64,000 nucleotides of DNA. Source: Nannochloropsis salina CCMP1776 (Eukaryota; Sar; Eustigmatophyceae; Eustigmatales; Monodopsidaceae). The notes under the pieces were generated by a model. The model did no database searches. It was not told the DNA's origin and saw only the letters and a list, made by a program, of their open reading frames with translations. Shown piece by piece: positions 1-13,361 of this stretch. The stretch lies in contig SDOX01000096.1 of the NCBI GenBank assembly GCA_004565275.1, positions 104,415-168,414 on the forward strand, given 5' to 3'. Made by a program: the position numbers and the translations under genes. Each line of letters opens with the position of its first letter. The stretch's first letter is position 1.

Positions 1-840
1 GGCGAGCAAAATATGCAAGAACAAGAGTACAAAGTACCGAGGCTACTGCGGGCTGAAACAATTGAGAATTGAACACATTCTTATAGATCCGATGACGAAA
101 CGAATTAATGGACATATGTATACTATACGCTACAAGTAAGCTTGTAACTGCATCAGTACTGGAATGATATTGGATAGTACTGGTGAATCGGAGAAACTCT
201 AAAGTGAGATAGCGAGGAAAAGGTGGAGTAGTACCATAACTATAAATACAAAGATAAAGATAGGGGTGCATTTTTCTATTGTGGGGTGGAGTATGAGCTA
301 TCACAAGTCACGTAAAAATGACAGCGTGTAGAGTATGTTCTATGAATGTTCTGCTCGAGGGTTCCACGAAATCTTGAGAATGTCGACGCAAGACTTAAGC
401 GAAAGAGACATTGACATTGGATTATATGCGTACTGTTAGACGCATAATGCGCCTTAAAGCCTAGAGAATTCCTTTCCGAAGGAATATGGAAGCTTTATCT
501 TGATGCCCGTGCCTGCCTGGGAGATGCAAGCCGTGACCTCACGCCGTCGCCCACGTCGCTTCTTTTCTTCAACAGCACGCACGTTCTCCTGGGAACGGGA
601 ACACCGCACAGGCGTTTGGAACCCTGCAAGATTCCCCCTTAACCAAGTCAAAACGGCTCCATAGAACTCTCCCATTCATCATTGATCTCATATTCCCCCC
701 ACAATTCAAAGGATACAGACTCTTTTGTCGCTCTAGCTAATTTACACTGACCGAGAGGTATTCTCCACCGGCAGCGCCACTGATCCCTCGTGCAGCAACA
801 GAAAGCAGTTCCACCGCGATCGAGAAATCGGTGTATCAAT
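1..840. other. Intergenic, 5' flank of the first gene
   Basis: No supported gene. The first 450 bases are AT-rich. A short minus-strand frame at 454-675 begins with ATG but resembles nothing I know and has no splice context, so it is not called. The last part must hold the promoter and 5' UTR of the plastid-targeted gene. Confidence 0.5.
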
Positions 841-1809
841 ATGAAGGATTTGAGGACCTCCTTGTCAGTCGCGCTGATGACCGCTCTCATTTCAACAAGC
901 ATATCACCGGAGGCCAGTGCTTTCCTTTATCTTTCGTCTTCATGTCCACTGTCGTCACTTCCACAAACTTCATGTCAGAGGAGCAAGACGAGGTTTGCAG
1001 ACAAGAGCAGAAATTTTGGAAGAAGTGTCTTGAATATGGTTGCTGCCGCCTCTTCTTCGAACAGGAAAAAGAATAATAGTAGCGGACTGCGCGGTAACGT
1101 TTTACGCAGTAGCAGCGGCGCACGAAAACTCAACGACACAACAGCTCCCGCGTCAGGTGCTGCTTTTGATCCACACAATCCTTTCTTCACATCAGAGTTT
1201 GGCGAGCAAGAGCTTGAAGATAATTCTGCAACGCCACCTGAGACCGAGGCTGAGCGAGAGAAGCGCCTACAAGAAGAGGATGAGTGGCTTTTGAATTTCA
1301 GTCGGGATGACCCCGATTCCCACACAGAGACCTTTTCCGACCCCAAGGAGCGGCAATCCCGAGCTCGCGCCACGAAGGACAGGTATGACTTCACCTGCTT
1401 GACCGTGGAGGAAGTGGCTCGGTCGTATCAAGTGCCCATCTCCTGGGTCGGCGACGCCCTGTGCAACTTTGGGGTTGTGCCACCTATTCAGTGGACGGCG
1501 CGCATAGGCGACGTGATCGATGGGGACCAGGCCTTCGCGCTGCTTGAGGCAATGCATGGATGGGATCATGCGATCATGTTTGATATGTACACGTGGGACA
1601 GCTTGCGGGAGCTAGCCGCTTCTCACGAGATTCCCATTGCCAAGGTCTTGCAAGTTTGCGACGAGGAGGGGTTTGCCCTGCCATTTGGCTTGCGGAGTCA
1701 CCTGCGGGTTGAGCAGTACGCTCGGCTCATGCGGCGCCTGGGTATGGCACAAGAGCTCACAGATCACATCAGAGAGGCGCACCCGGACCCTGACTATCCC
1801 TCTACGTAA
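841..1809 (+). CDS. Plastid-targeted protein of unknown function
   Basis: Single-exon gene of 322 residues. The start is the first ATG of the frame; the open frame also runs upstream without an ATG. Residues 1-28 form a signal peptide (hydrophobic core SVALMTALISTSI) ending in EASAF. An ASA-F junction followed by a Ser/Arg-rich stretch is the known bipartite targeting signal for stramenopile secondary plastids. Residues ~60-190 are low-complexity and acidic. The conserved-looking part is the C-terminal ~145 residues. It holds two short helical segments (LTVEEVARSYQVP and DSLRELAASHEIPI) that resemble the helix-turn-helix-like repeats of the IF-2 N-terminal domain. That resemblance is weak and I assign no function. 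Stroma is the likely location, by inference from the leader. Confidence 0.75.
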   Translation: MKDLRTSLSVALMTALISTSISPEASAFLYLSSSCPLSSLPQTSCQRSKTRFADKSRNFGRSVLNMVAAASSSNRKKNNSSGLRGNVLRSSSGARKLNDTTAPASGAAFDPHNPFFTSEFGEQELEDNSATPPETEAEREKRLQEEDEWLLNFSRDDPDSHTETFSDPKERQSRARATKDRYDFTCLTVEEVARSYQVPISWVGDALCNFGVVPPIQWTARIGDVIDGDQAFALLEAMHGWDHAIMFDMYTWDSLRELAASHEIPIAKVLQVCDEEGFALPFGLRSHLRVEQYARLMRRLGMAQELTDHIREAHPDPDYPST

Positions 1810-2503
1810 GGGCAATGGGGGTAGGCGTGCCTGATGGAGGGGTTTTGACTGTAGGAGCCAGCAGGCGGTCGAGAACGGAGACTTGGGCGGGAAATGTGAT
1901 GAATGAATTACAAGACCCATGGAGGCGGACCTCGAGTTGCAGGACGCGCTTTGTTTGCTTCACAGATCTGAGAAATTAGTCCAGAGGACGTAACGTTACG
2001 GTGTGAAACTTAAGGCCTTGACGTTTCTTTCTTCTCACAAAACTGCGGGCGCGGAGAAAATTAGGACGTAATGGAGAAAGCTTCCGGCTCGCCACCCTCT
2101 GTCAGGGCCTCTGTGCAATCTTTCCTACTTCACAAGTTTGAGCTCCTTATTTTCTGACGTGTAATTTCTTTCTTCGATTAATGTTTCCTTAGCGCGAACC
2201 ATCCCCAAATTTTGAAGAACCAAATAAAAGATGCTAAAGGGCCACTTGGTGAATGTGCATCAAGGAAACAAGCAGTTAAGCCCTCTATGGATGTCTTTCT
2301 TGCGTCCCGTCCCTCCCTAGTAAGGGGTACGACTCCATGTGAACGTGATCGCAGTTATAGCGGTGCGACGGGTGATAAGAAGTCCGAGAAAATAAGCTTT
2401 TGCGTCTGTACATACTGACTCAAAATTCTCTGCTCTGTTTACTCAGCTGTGCCTGGCATTGGTATCCTTCGTACAAGTTCGCGGCCTTCCCGATAATCAC
2501 CGC
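1810..2503. other. Intergenic between convergent genes
   Basis: 3' UTRs of the plastid-targeted gene and the HVA22-like gene. No coding signal or structural RNA recognised. Confidence 0.5.
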
Positions 2504-3407
<904 letters not shown>

Positions 3408-4174
3408 TTTTCCGACAAAGATGTTGCTGTATAAAATGGAAAGGGGAATACTGATGTGAGTTTTTGCTTCGAACGCCCTTTCAGTCCACCAGCAAATAAA
3501 CTTGCGGGAAGAGGTGGTTGCTAGTGCGTGCATCAGGAGGAGCTTCGCATGACGGCGGGTGTTTTGAAAGGTAGAAAGGAACAGGAATATTTTCGTTGCG
3601 TGCGTGACATGTGCTCATGGGGAATATAGCCGTGACAGCACAGTTTTAAAGGGAGAAAACAGAAATGAAGTACCCAAGACACAAGCTCCTTCAGGTGTGT
3701 CGGACACGTCTATTCGCAAGTACCACAAGCGAAGAGTAAGCTTCCTCCTTAGTACACCATTTCGTAGTCAGTCCTCCTCCAGAACAAGAGGTCAAAAATG
3801 AGAAAGGGGAGCAGAAGACGTGGCGATGAGCTTCTCGACTGTCGTGGATGAGCCGTACGACGACCCATTGCCAGCTTGACATCGTCACCAGGGTGGCTTC
3901 GGCCACGGGCGGCACAGGAGTGGGGACGAGGGATGGGTGCCCGTCGAGGGGCCGGTGATGAGGAGAGAGGCCCTCTCTCCTCATCACCGCCTCGCTCAGG
4001 CGCCGGCCTGGCCGTTACTGGCCGTTACAGCGACCTCCCCCGCCCTGCTCTGGCGGCGCTTTCAGAGCCCTTTGCTTGCCTGTGCTCTGTCTCACAGTAA
4101 ATCACTGACACCGGCTGATGATTTGTCTAAGATGAAGCTTCAGTTTATATTTCAGCCTTTTCCTTTTTAATTGC
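3408..4174. other. Divergent intergenic region
   Basis: Shared upstream region of the minus-strand HVA22-like gene and the plus-strand IQ protein. It contains the 17-bp perfect inverted repeat listed separately, and a tandem copy of ctggccgtta near 4008-4026. No coding exon is supported. Confidence 0.5.
3954..3988. repeat. Perfect inverted repeat, 17-bp arms, 1-base centre
   Basis: Left arm 3954-3970 (ggtgatgaggagagagg) is followed by one base and then its exact reverse complement. It lies ~190 bases upstream of the IQ-protein start, so it could be a strong hairpin in the leader or a palindromic protein site. A hairpin with a one-base loop cannot close tightly in RNA; the outer ~15 pairs could. 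Confidence 0.85.
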
Positions 4175-7100
4175 ATGGCAGGGTCACTTTTGACTGGGAA
4201 AACAGCAAGATACCGTAAGAATATGCAGAAACAAGCAGACCCTCCGCCACCGACAGAAAGAGTTTTGTCGCCCGATCTAGGCGCGAATGGGTCGGAAATT
4301 CTCACAAAAATGCCACCACGATGCCGTTTGTCAGATTCAATTCCTTCTCCAGTTCATGTTAGCAGCACTGCTTGCGGCAGCGTCGAGTGCACAATGAAGG
4401 GCAGTACGCCGCCAAACCGATCAACACGCGCGTGGGCCGGCGAAGCATCTCAATTGCCCTGTTACTTTCCAATAAAAAGGGGTCCTTCAATCCACACAAG
4501 CGAAATTGGCCCGGTTGCCTCCGATAGCTCGTCGTGTTCGGTGCCTGCACCAGTCACGAACATGGTTACTGGACATGAAGGGGAGTCGCGATTGCGTTTA
4601 TCGTGTACGTACGATAAATCATCGGAAAATAACAGCAGGCCTGTATCATTGTGCGTCATGAAAACGACACACAAGGGTCTCAATCTTCCTGCTGTAACGT
4701 CGCCAGTCGCGTCTTGCCTTCCGTCTACTTCTATCATTGGCCGTGAGACGGCACCAAGAGATCAGGCCTTCATGCATGTTTTGCCTCACCCTAGAGTGGA
4801 ATGCTGCGAAGATGCTGCGCGAAGTCAAGCACCGTCTTCGTTGTCATGCAGTAGTGCCAAGAGCTGTTTCCGAGAAGATGAAATGGAGCTAGGATTACTC
4901 TTCCCATCCCCATCGGCCGTGGCGGATGCCCTATTGATGACCTTGGAAGAAGATGTTGTAGCTGACTTAGATGAGCTGGAAGATAATTCATGGGGAGGCG
5001 TTCAGGACGAGGCAGAAGCTCAGGCCCTCGGGTCTCTTGGGAGCGGGGGCAGCAGCTGGGGGGGCTTGGAGGACGAGCTGTCCAGCCAAAGGGGAAGTCC
5101 CTTGCGCTCATTGGTGTCAACAGCCCCAAACGGCTCAGCCGGCAGCGAGAACAATCCCCTTCAGGAAGGGTGGAAGCAGGTGATCAATGAGAGGGAGGGA
5201 GAGGATATGGAAGGGGAAAAGAAGTGGGTTGAGGTGGAGGAAATGGAGGAGGTAGAGGAGGGCGACAGGAGAACCCCTGAAAGCAGAAGAATTAAAAAGG
5301 TAAAGGAGCGGGAAAGGGAGGGGGGAGGGGAGGAGTCAGTAGACGAGGGGGAAATCGGTAAAAAGTCCGGGGGCTCGCGGCAAGACAAATTTGTGGACTT
5401 TGGGCATGAGGCTCGGATAGGAGGGGTGGCGGAGGCCCTGGCCCAGGAGGCCCAGCCTGATTGTCCGCTTGCTGCGACAGCGGAAGAGCGCGTACACTGC
5501 CTGCTGGTAGACAGGAGGTCGAATCTGCCCCCTTCCGCAACCGCAAAGGCTTTCGAAATTATAATTCCAGAGCTGCCTTCTCCCGTCGCCTTTTCCACGG
5601 CTGGGGCCCCGCTTGCCCGGCCCTCGGCGCTCGACGTGACCACCAGACCGCTCCCCCTCCGCCGGTTAGTGCTGCCGTCTCCTGAGAGCCTTTTGTTGCA
5701 CCCGATTGGCGACAGCCGCGGGGTAGGAGGGGTGAGCCTTGAGGAAGTAAAGGCGGGGCGGATGGAAGCTCGCGGGAGGTCCGGCCCCCCGTCAGAAGCC
5801 GAGCCCTCCCTCCCTGCGGTGGGCGCCGTGCCTCCTCGCCTAGGGATGGAGGCCGAAAGGCTTGAGGGTTCGTCGTCAGGGTGTGAGGACGCTAGCTTCA
5901 GGCAAAGCGAGGCAAATGCGGGCCTGGGAAATTCCTCTTTCAAAGACGCGCTGGAGCTTCCTAGAGACGACTCCAGCCAAGACAGGGACGGGGGAAGTCT
6001 GTCGGGGTTCAAAAGTCTCGACAGCGTCGAAGGGCTGGGTGAGGAAGAACTCATATCGGGCGTGTGCCTTCAGAAAGGTGCCCATTCTAGGGCGGCCGGG
6101 GCGTCACCATGGGGCGCGGGCGCTGAGGATTCTCCCCAGAGCTCGCCCCCAAGATCCTCCATCCTCGCGCAGGGTTGGGGGTATCTGGCCCTTATCTTGC
6201 CCGATAGACTGGCTGGAAGGAAGAGACGGGAAGAACGCCATCACTCCCGATCACCCTTCAGCTCCTCCTCCCTGCCCGCGGCCTCCGGGTCCTCCTCTGT
6301 CCTCTCGCCGTCCTCCGTCGCCCCTTCTCCCCGCTCCGCTTCTCCTGCAGTTTTTCGACCAGGTGTTTTTGTGTTCCAGCCTGCGATACCGGCCTGCAAC
6401 AACTTCCAGGAAATAGCTGACGTGGATGCTGAAGAAGTGACTAAATTTGAGAGGCTTGAGGCCCTGCCTGCAGTCGGTGAGTACGAGGCCGAAGCTGCAG
6501 AGAAGGAACTTGCGCCATCCCGGGCTCCTAAAGTGTCCACCGAATCCGGCCAAGGGAATAGAAGGGGCGGTTGCAAGCAATTACAGTCACAATTTGGTGA
6601 CAAAAAAGGTGCCAGCCGCGCATCTTCAACCAACTCTCTGTTACTGTGCGGCTACGCCGGAGACGAAGGAGCGATCCCGGATGTGACCGATCAGGCGTCC
6701 GTGACATGCTTTGTCCCCGCCGACCTCAGTCCCACAACGCCAGAGCGGGGCGGCACTGGTGCGGTTTCCGTGTCATCTGTCCGTTCACCGGCGATCGATC
6801 CCGAGGAAGGCACTTCGTGTGGCACTTTTCTCTTGTCGACCAAAGAGATCGTTCAGGGGCTAAAGGGGGGCATTGAAGAAGGAGATGCACGCCTAGCCAG
6901 AGGAAGACGAATACATCATGGAATCGAGGAGGAAGAAAGGAGGGAGGGGCAAGAGCGCGTATATTCGGGTCAGAGGGGCGCCGTGAGCGTAATCCCCATC
7001 GCCAGGTGCACTAGTGCCTCAGGCAACGGCCAAATTGGTGTCACGTCTGCAACTAACTCCGAAAGCCCCCGGCATATCATGATCACGCCCCCTCTTTCTC

Positions 7101-10100
7101 TCGGTCCGACCCATGCTTCAGAGTTGGGGCCGGAGCTTCCCACTAGCATGACTTCCTTCAGGCCGGACGATGGAAACATGAGCGTGGGAAACGCCTCTTA
7201 CAAATCAGGTCCGAGCTCTTTTATCTCGACCGCTTTTTCTGGATTATCAAATAGTGTGCTGAGTCCTCCGGTGGCTCAGTCCGTGCAGCCTCCGTCCTCG
7301 TTCGAGGTCCTCAAGCAGTTCGACATGTCTGCTTGCGCGTTCACATCCTCGTCCATTACACGAGGGCACACGCTTGCGGTGTCTCCTCCCAGAATCTTAT
7401 TGCCACGGTGCGCGAAAGATTCAACGCTCTGCCTTAATCAAGAGGAAGGAGCCGCTCACGCCTTGTCAAGAGAAAGTCCTGCGAGTCTGAAAGATACCGA
7501 TGCTGTGGATGCATTGGATCACGTGAAAGTTGAAAGGGGGGAGGCGAATTTTCACAATTTCTCACCGGTTCAAGAAGTGGCGTGGGGTGATACGTGTGCT
7601 ACCTTTGATCAGACAACTTTTGAGTCCAGCCTGCTGTACGGCCAAGAAAATGAAGCTCATAATGATCGAATGCACGCTAAAGCTACACCTCCGATGGTGA
7701 ACATGGAAATTATCTATAATTTTAATCGGCACGAGCATCGAGAACAAGAAGGACCTACAGCAAGCCGTTGTCGTTGGGATGAGGGCAAAGTTAGGTATTT
7801 TGAGCTATTGAAGGAGCGACAAGAAGACAAGAGAGAAGAGGTGGCCCCACGTGAGCAAAAGGAGAATAAATTAAGAGAGGAAGCAGTGGAGAAAGAGGGG
7901 GATATTGAAACTCTAGAGGAGATGGATGGGGAGGAAGAAGAATTGAAGGGAGATAGATCTCCAAAACGCCACGAGAAAGAGGGGATAGTCGTAAATGACA
8001 TGATACTAGAAGGTATGACTGGAAATGGAACCCGAAAAAGCGGGGTCAGGGACATATCTAGAACAATTGCAAGTGCCGAAGGAACTTCTTTTCCCATGAT
8101 TGCTGAGAAGAAAGCGGCAGCTCTGCGGCTACAGCGCAAGTGGCGCATGGTATTGGCCCGGCGTGAAGTTTCCGGTGTTCAAGAAGAGCTGGAGGTGGCG
8201 GGGAATAGCAGAACAACAGGTGTACAAAGGACAATGATCTTGACTCTCTCTTCTTCGAAGTCATGCCTCCCTGGGGAACACGTCCAGGAGTCAATCTGTG
8301 TTACGTCCACCGAGCAGCGACAAGGAGCAATCCATGTCCGACAAGAGGCTGTGATGCTTAACACTGCTACTCCGACCGCAGGGCTGGGTATACGGGAAGA
8401 AAAACACGGCGCTCTTTGGACTTTGAATGACATCTATTTGCGCTTTCACTCACGAAGGGCACTATACGCGGCACTTGCTAGGATTCACAACAGAATGAGT
8501 GACATGCGGCTTCTGACCACGGCCTTAAATAAACTTCTCAGTCTTATTAGCAGACATGAAAAGAAATACGCATTTGCATATCTTTATCTCAATGCGAATT
8601 CTGCAAGGGAACGGGAAGCGGCCGATGTGGCTCAAAAATCTGAAGCGATGCTTCAAACGCATCGTCACGCCTGTGCAGGGAAAATTCAATCACTTTATCG
8701 ACGCCGGGGTAAGATGCGCGCATGGGCCGCGATAAGAAAGTCGTGTGCTTTCGTTGTCAAGCTCATCAATGTGCATGACCGGTACGAGATGGCTGCTGCT
8801 TTTCGGTACTGGCGCACTCAGACTAGCGGGGTACCTCGAGTGCAGCGATTTCTCCTTCGATGTCTTGCCCGTCAGCGGCTAAAACGTCAACAAGCTGCCA
8901 TTCTCCGCCTTCAGACTTGGTTGCGGAAATGTATTCGGCGTCGGCTGGTCTCAGATACCGATGTCACCGCAAAGTGGCAGAATATGGCCATAGGTTTGTC
9001 GAGAAAGCGTCAAAAACAGCAGCGTAAGCAGTTCGACATGGATCTGACGAGGCGCGTGAGTGCCGTGTTGACGATTCAACGCGTGGCACGCGGATGGGGG
9101 GTAAAGTCTGCTGCGCTAGCACTCGAAGCTAAGATGCGTATTGACACGGCTTCTTTACTTCAGCGGGCTTTACTCAAGCTTTTTCTTGATGCAGAGTATC
9201 GTCGATGCTGTGCTTTACAAGAAGCAGGAGCTGGATTGACGAGAAAAATGGAAGAGTTTGAAGAGACGAAGGCGAAAGAGGTGCTGAAGCGCTTCGTACG
9301 TCGCTGGCATCATGATCGGGTGCCCACGTGTCGGACAAATGAGGATATCGACGGTCTCAATGGTGTGACCAATGATATGCTTCGATTGCAGCATAGCTGG
9401 CGTGCTGAGCGCATGAACGCAACGCCAACAGGAGCACTCGGGCAAGGACTGAACGACCCGCCCAGACGGCCTCTTCAGAATGGCCTGCCTAAAATGCTTC
9501 ATGTCAAGTCTACCACGACTTATACAGAAAGCAATGTTGACTTTGTTGATGTTATCGCCACAAATGATGAAAGAACAATGGCGTGGTCAGGTCATCATGA
9601 AAAGACAATAGTCGACAACTATAACTATAAGCGCTCGGGTCTTCCAGCACAGGCGTTCCAAACAGCGAAGGAAGCCGATCTTAGTAATAATGCTACGGTC
9701 ACAACACTTGCCATGTTACCAATCCCTTCGTCGTCCTCGTTACCACAATCATCGACTCGCCCAGGTCGTCTGGTAGCATTGTTGAGGTGCAATGCAGGAA
9801 AATCGAAAGAGCAGGCACAAGCCCTGGACTTAAGCGCTTCGGCTTCCACTGAAGACTATGGACAAAATCATGGCAATGAAAAAACAAACAACGTTCGATG
9901 CGATAAAGTCCATCGTAAATCCTCAATTCTTGGTGTGAGTGATTGGTCGCGAACGTGCAGGACGGAGAGCGTTGAAGACGGTAAAATGGATTATACTCGC
10001 CCACTTTGTCGCTCTAAGACGATTCCTACGCTGGCGGAGAAGAGGTTTATTCCTGTGAATGACCAAGAAATCGCAATTAATATGCCGTTGGTAGTACGCG

Positions 10101-12163
10101 AAGGAAAGGGGGCAGTTGTCTCCGAGCGGCTACAGAGAAATGTCTTGGAGGACGACGAGGATGACCGGCCTGTGGAGCAGCTTCTGAGTCTTTCACCTTT
10201 AACAGAGGAGGCAGAAGATTATGAAAGCACCACCGTGATGCTTCAGAGTGGAGATTGTGGCAATGCTACATCGCCCTCTACTCGTGAGGTGCGGACAAGA
10301 TCGGTGGGATGCAACCCACTTGCCCTTCTGGGCACTTTCACGCGCATCAAAAGGATAACGAAAGCTTGCACATCCATACACCTGCCACGGACACAAAATA
10401 ACCAAAATACAAGAAGAGCAGATCCAGCTTCGAAGGCCGTGGAGGGTCCCTCGACGGTTGGAAGTGTGCCACTTGTTTGTAAATCTAATGAGGAGTCCGC
10501 ACCGTTGCCATTGGCGAAACTATCAACGTCTGAGCTACCGTCCATTCGGGGTAAGCGCGGCGAGAGGGCCGCTAAAAAATCAGGGGGTATGCGCGTCTCA
10601 CGCGCTATCGGGGCCATCAGGCTTGTCTTGGATCCACATGCCCCAGATCCAGCCCAAGGAGCGGAAGTCAACGGTGAATCAAGCGTGATAAGTTCCAATT
10701 GGCATCACGATCATTCATCAAATTTAAAGAAACAGATACCCAAAAGTCAATTCACTAGTGGAGGCGTACAACGCATTCCAACCGCTCATCTTGATCGGGC
10801 AAGGAGTGGCTCTTCTGGCGCAGCACCTGGTAAGGAGAGCGTTTCAACACAACCCCATGCCAGAGTTAAGTCTGAGGCTCGTTACTCTTATTTGCCGAAG
10901 CAGCACATGGAAGGATACTGCACAAGGAAAAACTTGGCCCACATCAACGCGTCGAGCTGTCTTCAAGGACAAAGCAAGCATTTTCCCCCAAAGAAGCACC
11001 TCATCGGCGTGTCCACTAGGAGCATTTCTCTGCACATGACTGCTGGCAACGCTAAGAAATCGAAGCAAATTCAGGAGCCATCGGTTGCCAAAATATGCGA
11101 ACGGAAACATTCGAGTCACGTCGCCGGTGGAATATCGAGGGAATGGAGGCAAGAAAAAAATGAGGAACGGAGAGAAAAAGACACAGGAGGACGAGATAGG
11201 ACCAGACAAAGGCGAAAATCGCAAGAAGAAATACGGAGAAGAGCAGATATGTCCATTTGCACAACTCCACAAGCCACTCACTTTGTAAATGACAATTCTT
11301 ATCAAATGCAATGTGATCGGCTCGTTGCTAATGCAGAAAACCTTCAACGACGGAAAAATGCTTGCACCAGTGGCCCAAGTAGCGCCTTTTCAAGAAAAAT
11401 CGACAAGATTAATTGCAATGACTCTTCTTTTGAGCACGCTACTCATCGGCCTTCCGAAGGTAACTACAATAGTAGCTATCCTTGCAAGCGGCCCTTTCCC
11501 ACTACCACTTTGCCATGCCGAATAATCCGGGATTCGCTTGAAAACGAGCGGGATCGCCGATATCGTAAGTAGCTCACTGGTAACGAACACCGAATGGATC
11601 TGAGAGCTTGCGACGGGGCACATGGCACTGAGCTATAACATTCAAGGTCAAAACCCAATTTTCCCATATGGTTCACAGGTTCTGCAGCCGATATGAAATC
11701 ACTGGTTTGCATGGTAAATGACGATTTAGCGGCATTACTGCATCAAAGCACGGTGCCGGCTCCCTCCCCTATATTACATGGGGCCGTTGGAGCGCAAATA
11801 CAAAATATACTCGCGATTTTGGACGAGTCTCTGACGTGCAAACACTTTGTCGCAAGGGCTCTCAATGCGCTTCGGTTTGAAGCGGCCATTAGTCAAGAAG
11901 ACACGCAGGAACTGCTCACCAGTCCGAAGGCATTGTGTACGCTTTTTGGTGCCATGGATAAGCATATGAATGAGAACGATATCATAGAAGAGGGTTTGCT
12001 AATTCTGTTGAGTCTCACTTGTGACATGAGGTGCCGCGAAAGAGTCCGCCAAGCTATGCCAGCTAACGGCTTGGAGGCTTTTGACATTTTCCAGGCCCGT
12101 GTCGATCATGGCAGTGCTGGTCACCGCATGATCAAGTCACTCAAGCAACGTTTGATGATCTAG
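4175..12163 (+). CDS. Very large IQ-motif protein with C-terminal ARM-like domain
   Basis: Two exons (4175-11564 and 11679-12163; intron 114 bases, phase 1) give 2624 residues. I do not recognise an orthologue. Residues ~1-1250 are Ser/Pro/Gly-rich and disordered, with a strongly acidic patch near 330-410. Residues ~1200-1280 are highly charged and probably coiled coil. At least three IQ-type calmodulin/myosin light chain sites follow: LQRKWRMVLARR (~1319), IQSLYRRRGKMR (~1504) and IQRVARGWGVKS (~1634), with a weaker LQTWLRKCIRRR (~1579). This suggests EF-hand protein binding, perhaps a cytoskeletal or centrosomal scaffold (inference). A basic coil lies near 2330-2360. The second exon encodes ~160 residues of amphipathic helices like armadillo repeats, resembling the C-terminus of the protein at 22509-24440. 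A second in-frame acceptor 9 bases downstream would remove three residues. Confidence 0.8.
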
Positions 12164-12769
12164 GTTTTCATCAGACACCAAACCAATTCCCATGCATATT
12201 TTCTGGTATGAAATTTGAAATTAAAGCTTGACGTAGTTGTTTGTTTCTTTTGCGCAAACTATTTCTGACTTGCCGGTCTGGTACCATGTATGGGTCAAAA
12301 TATTGACGAAGGTAATAATTGTATCCGTACAAATTCAAGCCCATCGCCGAAACTATCGTAAAGCGGCAGACCGACTAAAAAGATTAACTCGTTGTGAGAA
12401 ACAATTGGGGTGGTAGACCAAGATAGGCATTCAAAGTGCTGAAAGAGAGTACGCAGTAGTACATAAATAAATTAAAGTTACAGTGTGAACGATGTTGCGT
12501 ACGATTTGTGAGTGTGGGTAGCTAGATGGTTTGCTCGTAACGAGTTCCCTATTCGTCATTTTTTAAACATCGGGACTTCGGATATATCACAGGTTCACTA
12601 ACATTCCGACGGTCAGAACTCTGTCATCCAGGCTACGTAAACCTTTAAGCTTGGAAAAAAAAATTATTTTTATCATAGGATTGGATATACGCGGGATTAA
12701 AATGCAAAGCGGGACACACAAAGTCGTTAAAAAGCGAGGACAAACGAGGACTCACAACGCCTCGGCCAT

Positions 12770-13361
12770 GCTCTCCCTCACTTCCGGATAGTCTTGCTGT
12801 TTGCTCGCTTAGGATGAAAACGTCAGCGTGCCATTCGTGCTGATTACATGTATATCATGCTATTACAGCAGACTTATACTGACTAGTACCATCCATGGAA
12901 CTGTACTCTATATCTGTCAGGACCTGTAGACCGAAGACAAGTAGATGTGGCATATGAATTCCGCACGTTATCACCAAGCGTTGCCATGAATTACCGACCG
13001 CCAAAGTCCCTATGACGAGGGTAAGCTCTCTTCCCTTCAAGTAAGACACCACAACATCAAACGTTGTGACAAGTAACACTGTGATCACGCTCTCGCTCAC
13101 TTCTTGCTGTTTGCTCGCTTAGGATCAAAAACTCAGCGTGCATATTCGTGCTGGTTTATGTGTATATCATGATTTCACAGTAGACTTATACCGACAGGTA
13201 CCATGCACAGCACTGTACTTTATGCGTATTAGGATTTTAAGACTGAAGACTATTAAAATGTGTGGCATATGAATTCCGCACCTTATCATCAGGCGTTGCC
13301 ATGAATCCCCGACGGCTAAACACTCCCTACCGTGAGAGTGAGCTCTCTCCCGTTCAACTAA
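12770..13361. repeat. Diverged tandem duplication, two copies of about 280 bases
   Basis: Copy 1 (about 12770-13044) and copy 2 (about 13083-13361) align along their length, offset by ~310 bases. Shared stretches include ttgctgtttgctcgcttagga, ggcatatgaattccgca and cgttgccatgaat. Numerous substitutions and small indels separate the copies. Neither carries an open frame, terminal inverted repeats or a transposase. It may be an old local duplication or a remnant of a larger non-coding repeat. Confidence 0.8.

Noticed and set aside
454-675. 73-codon minus-strand ATG frame upstream of the first gene
   Set aside because: Short, no family, no splice context; likely promoter DNA of the plastid-targeted gene.
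5161-6054. Minus-strand open frame of 297 codons inside the IQ gene
   Set aside because: Ser/Pro-rich shadow of the acidic, purine-rich coding strand; the plus strand has one continuous 7.4 kb exon and the shadow resembles nothing.
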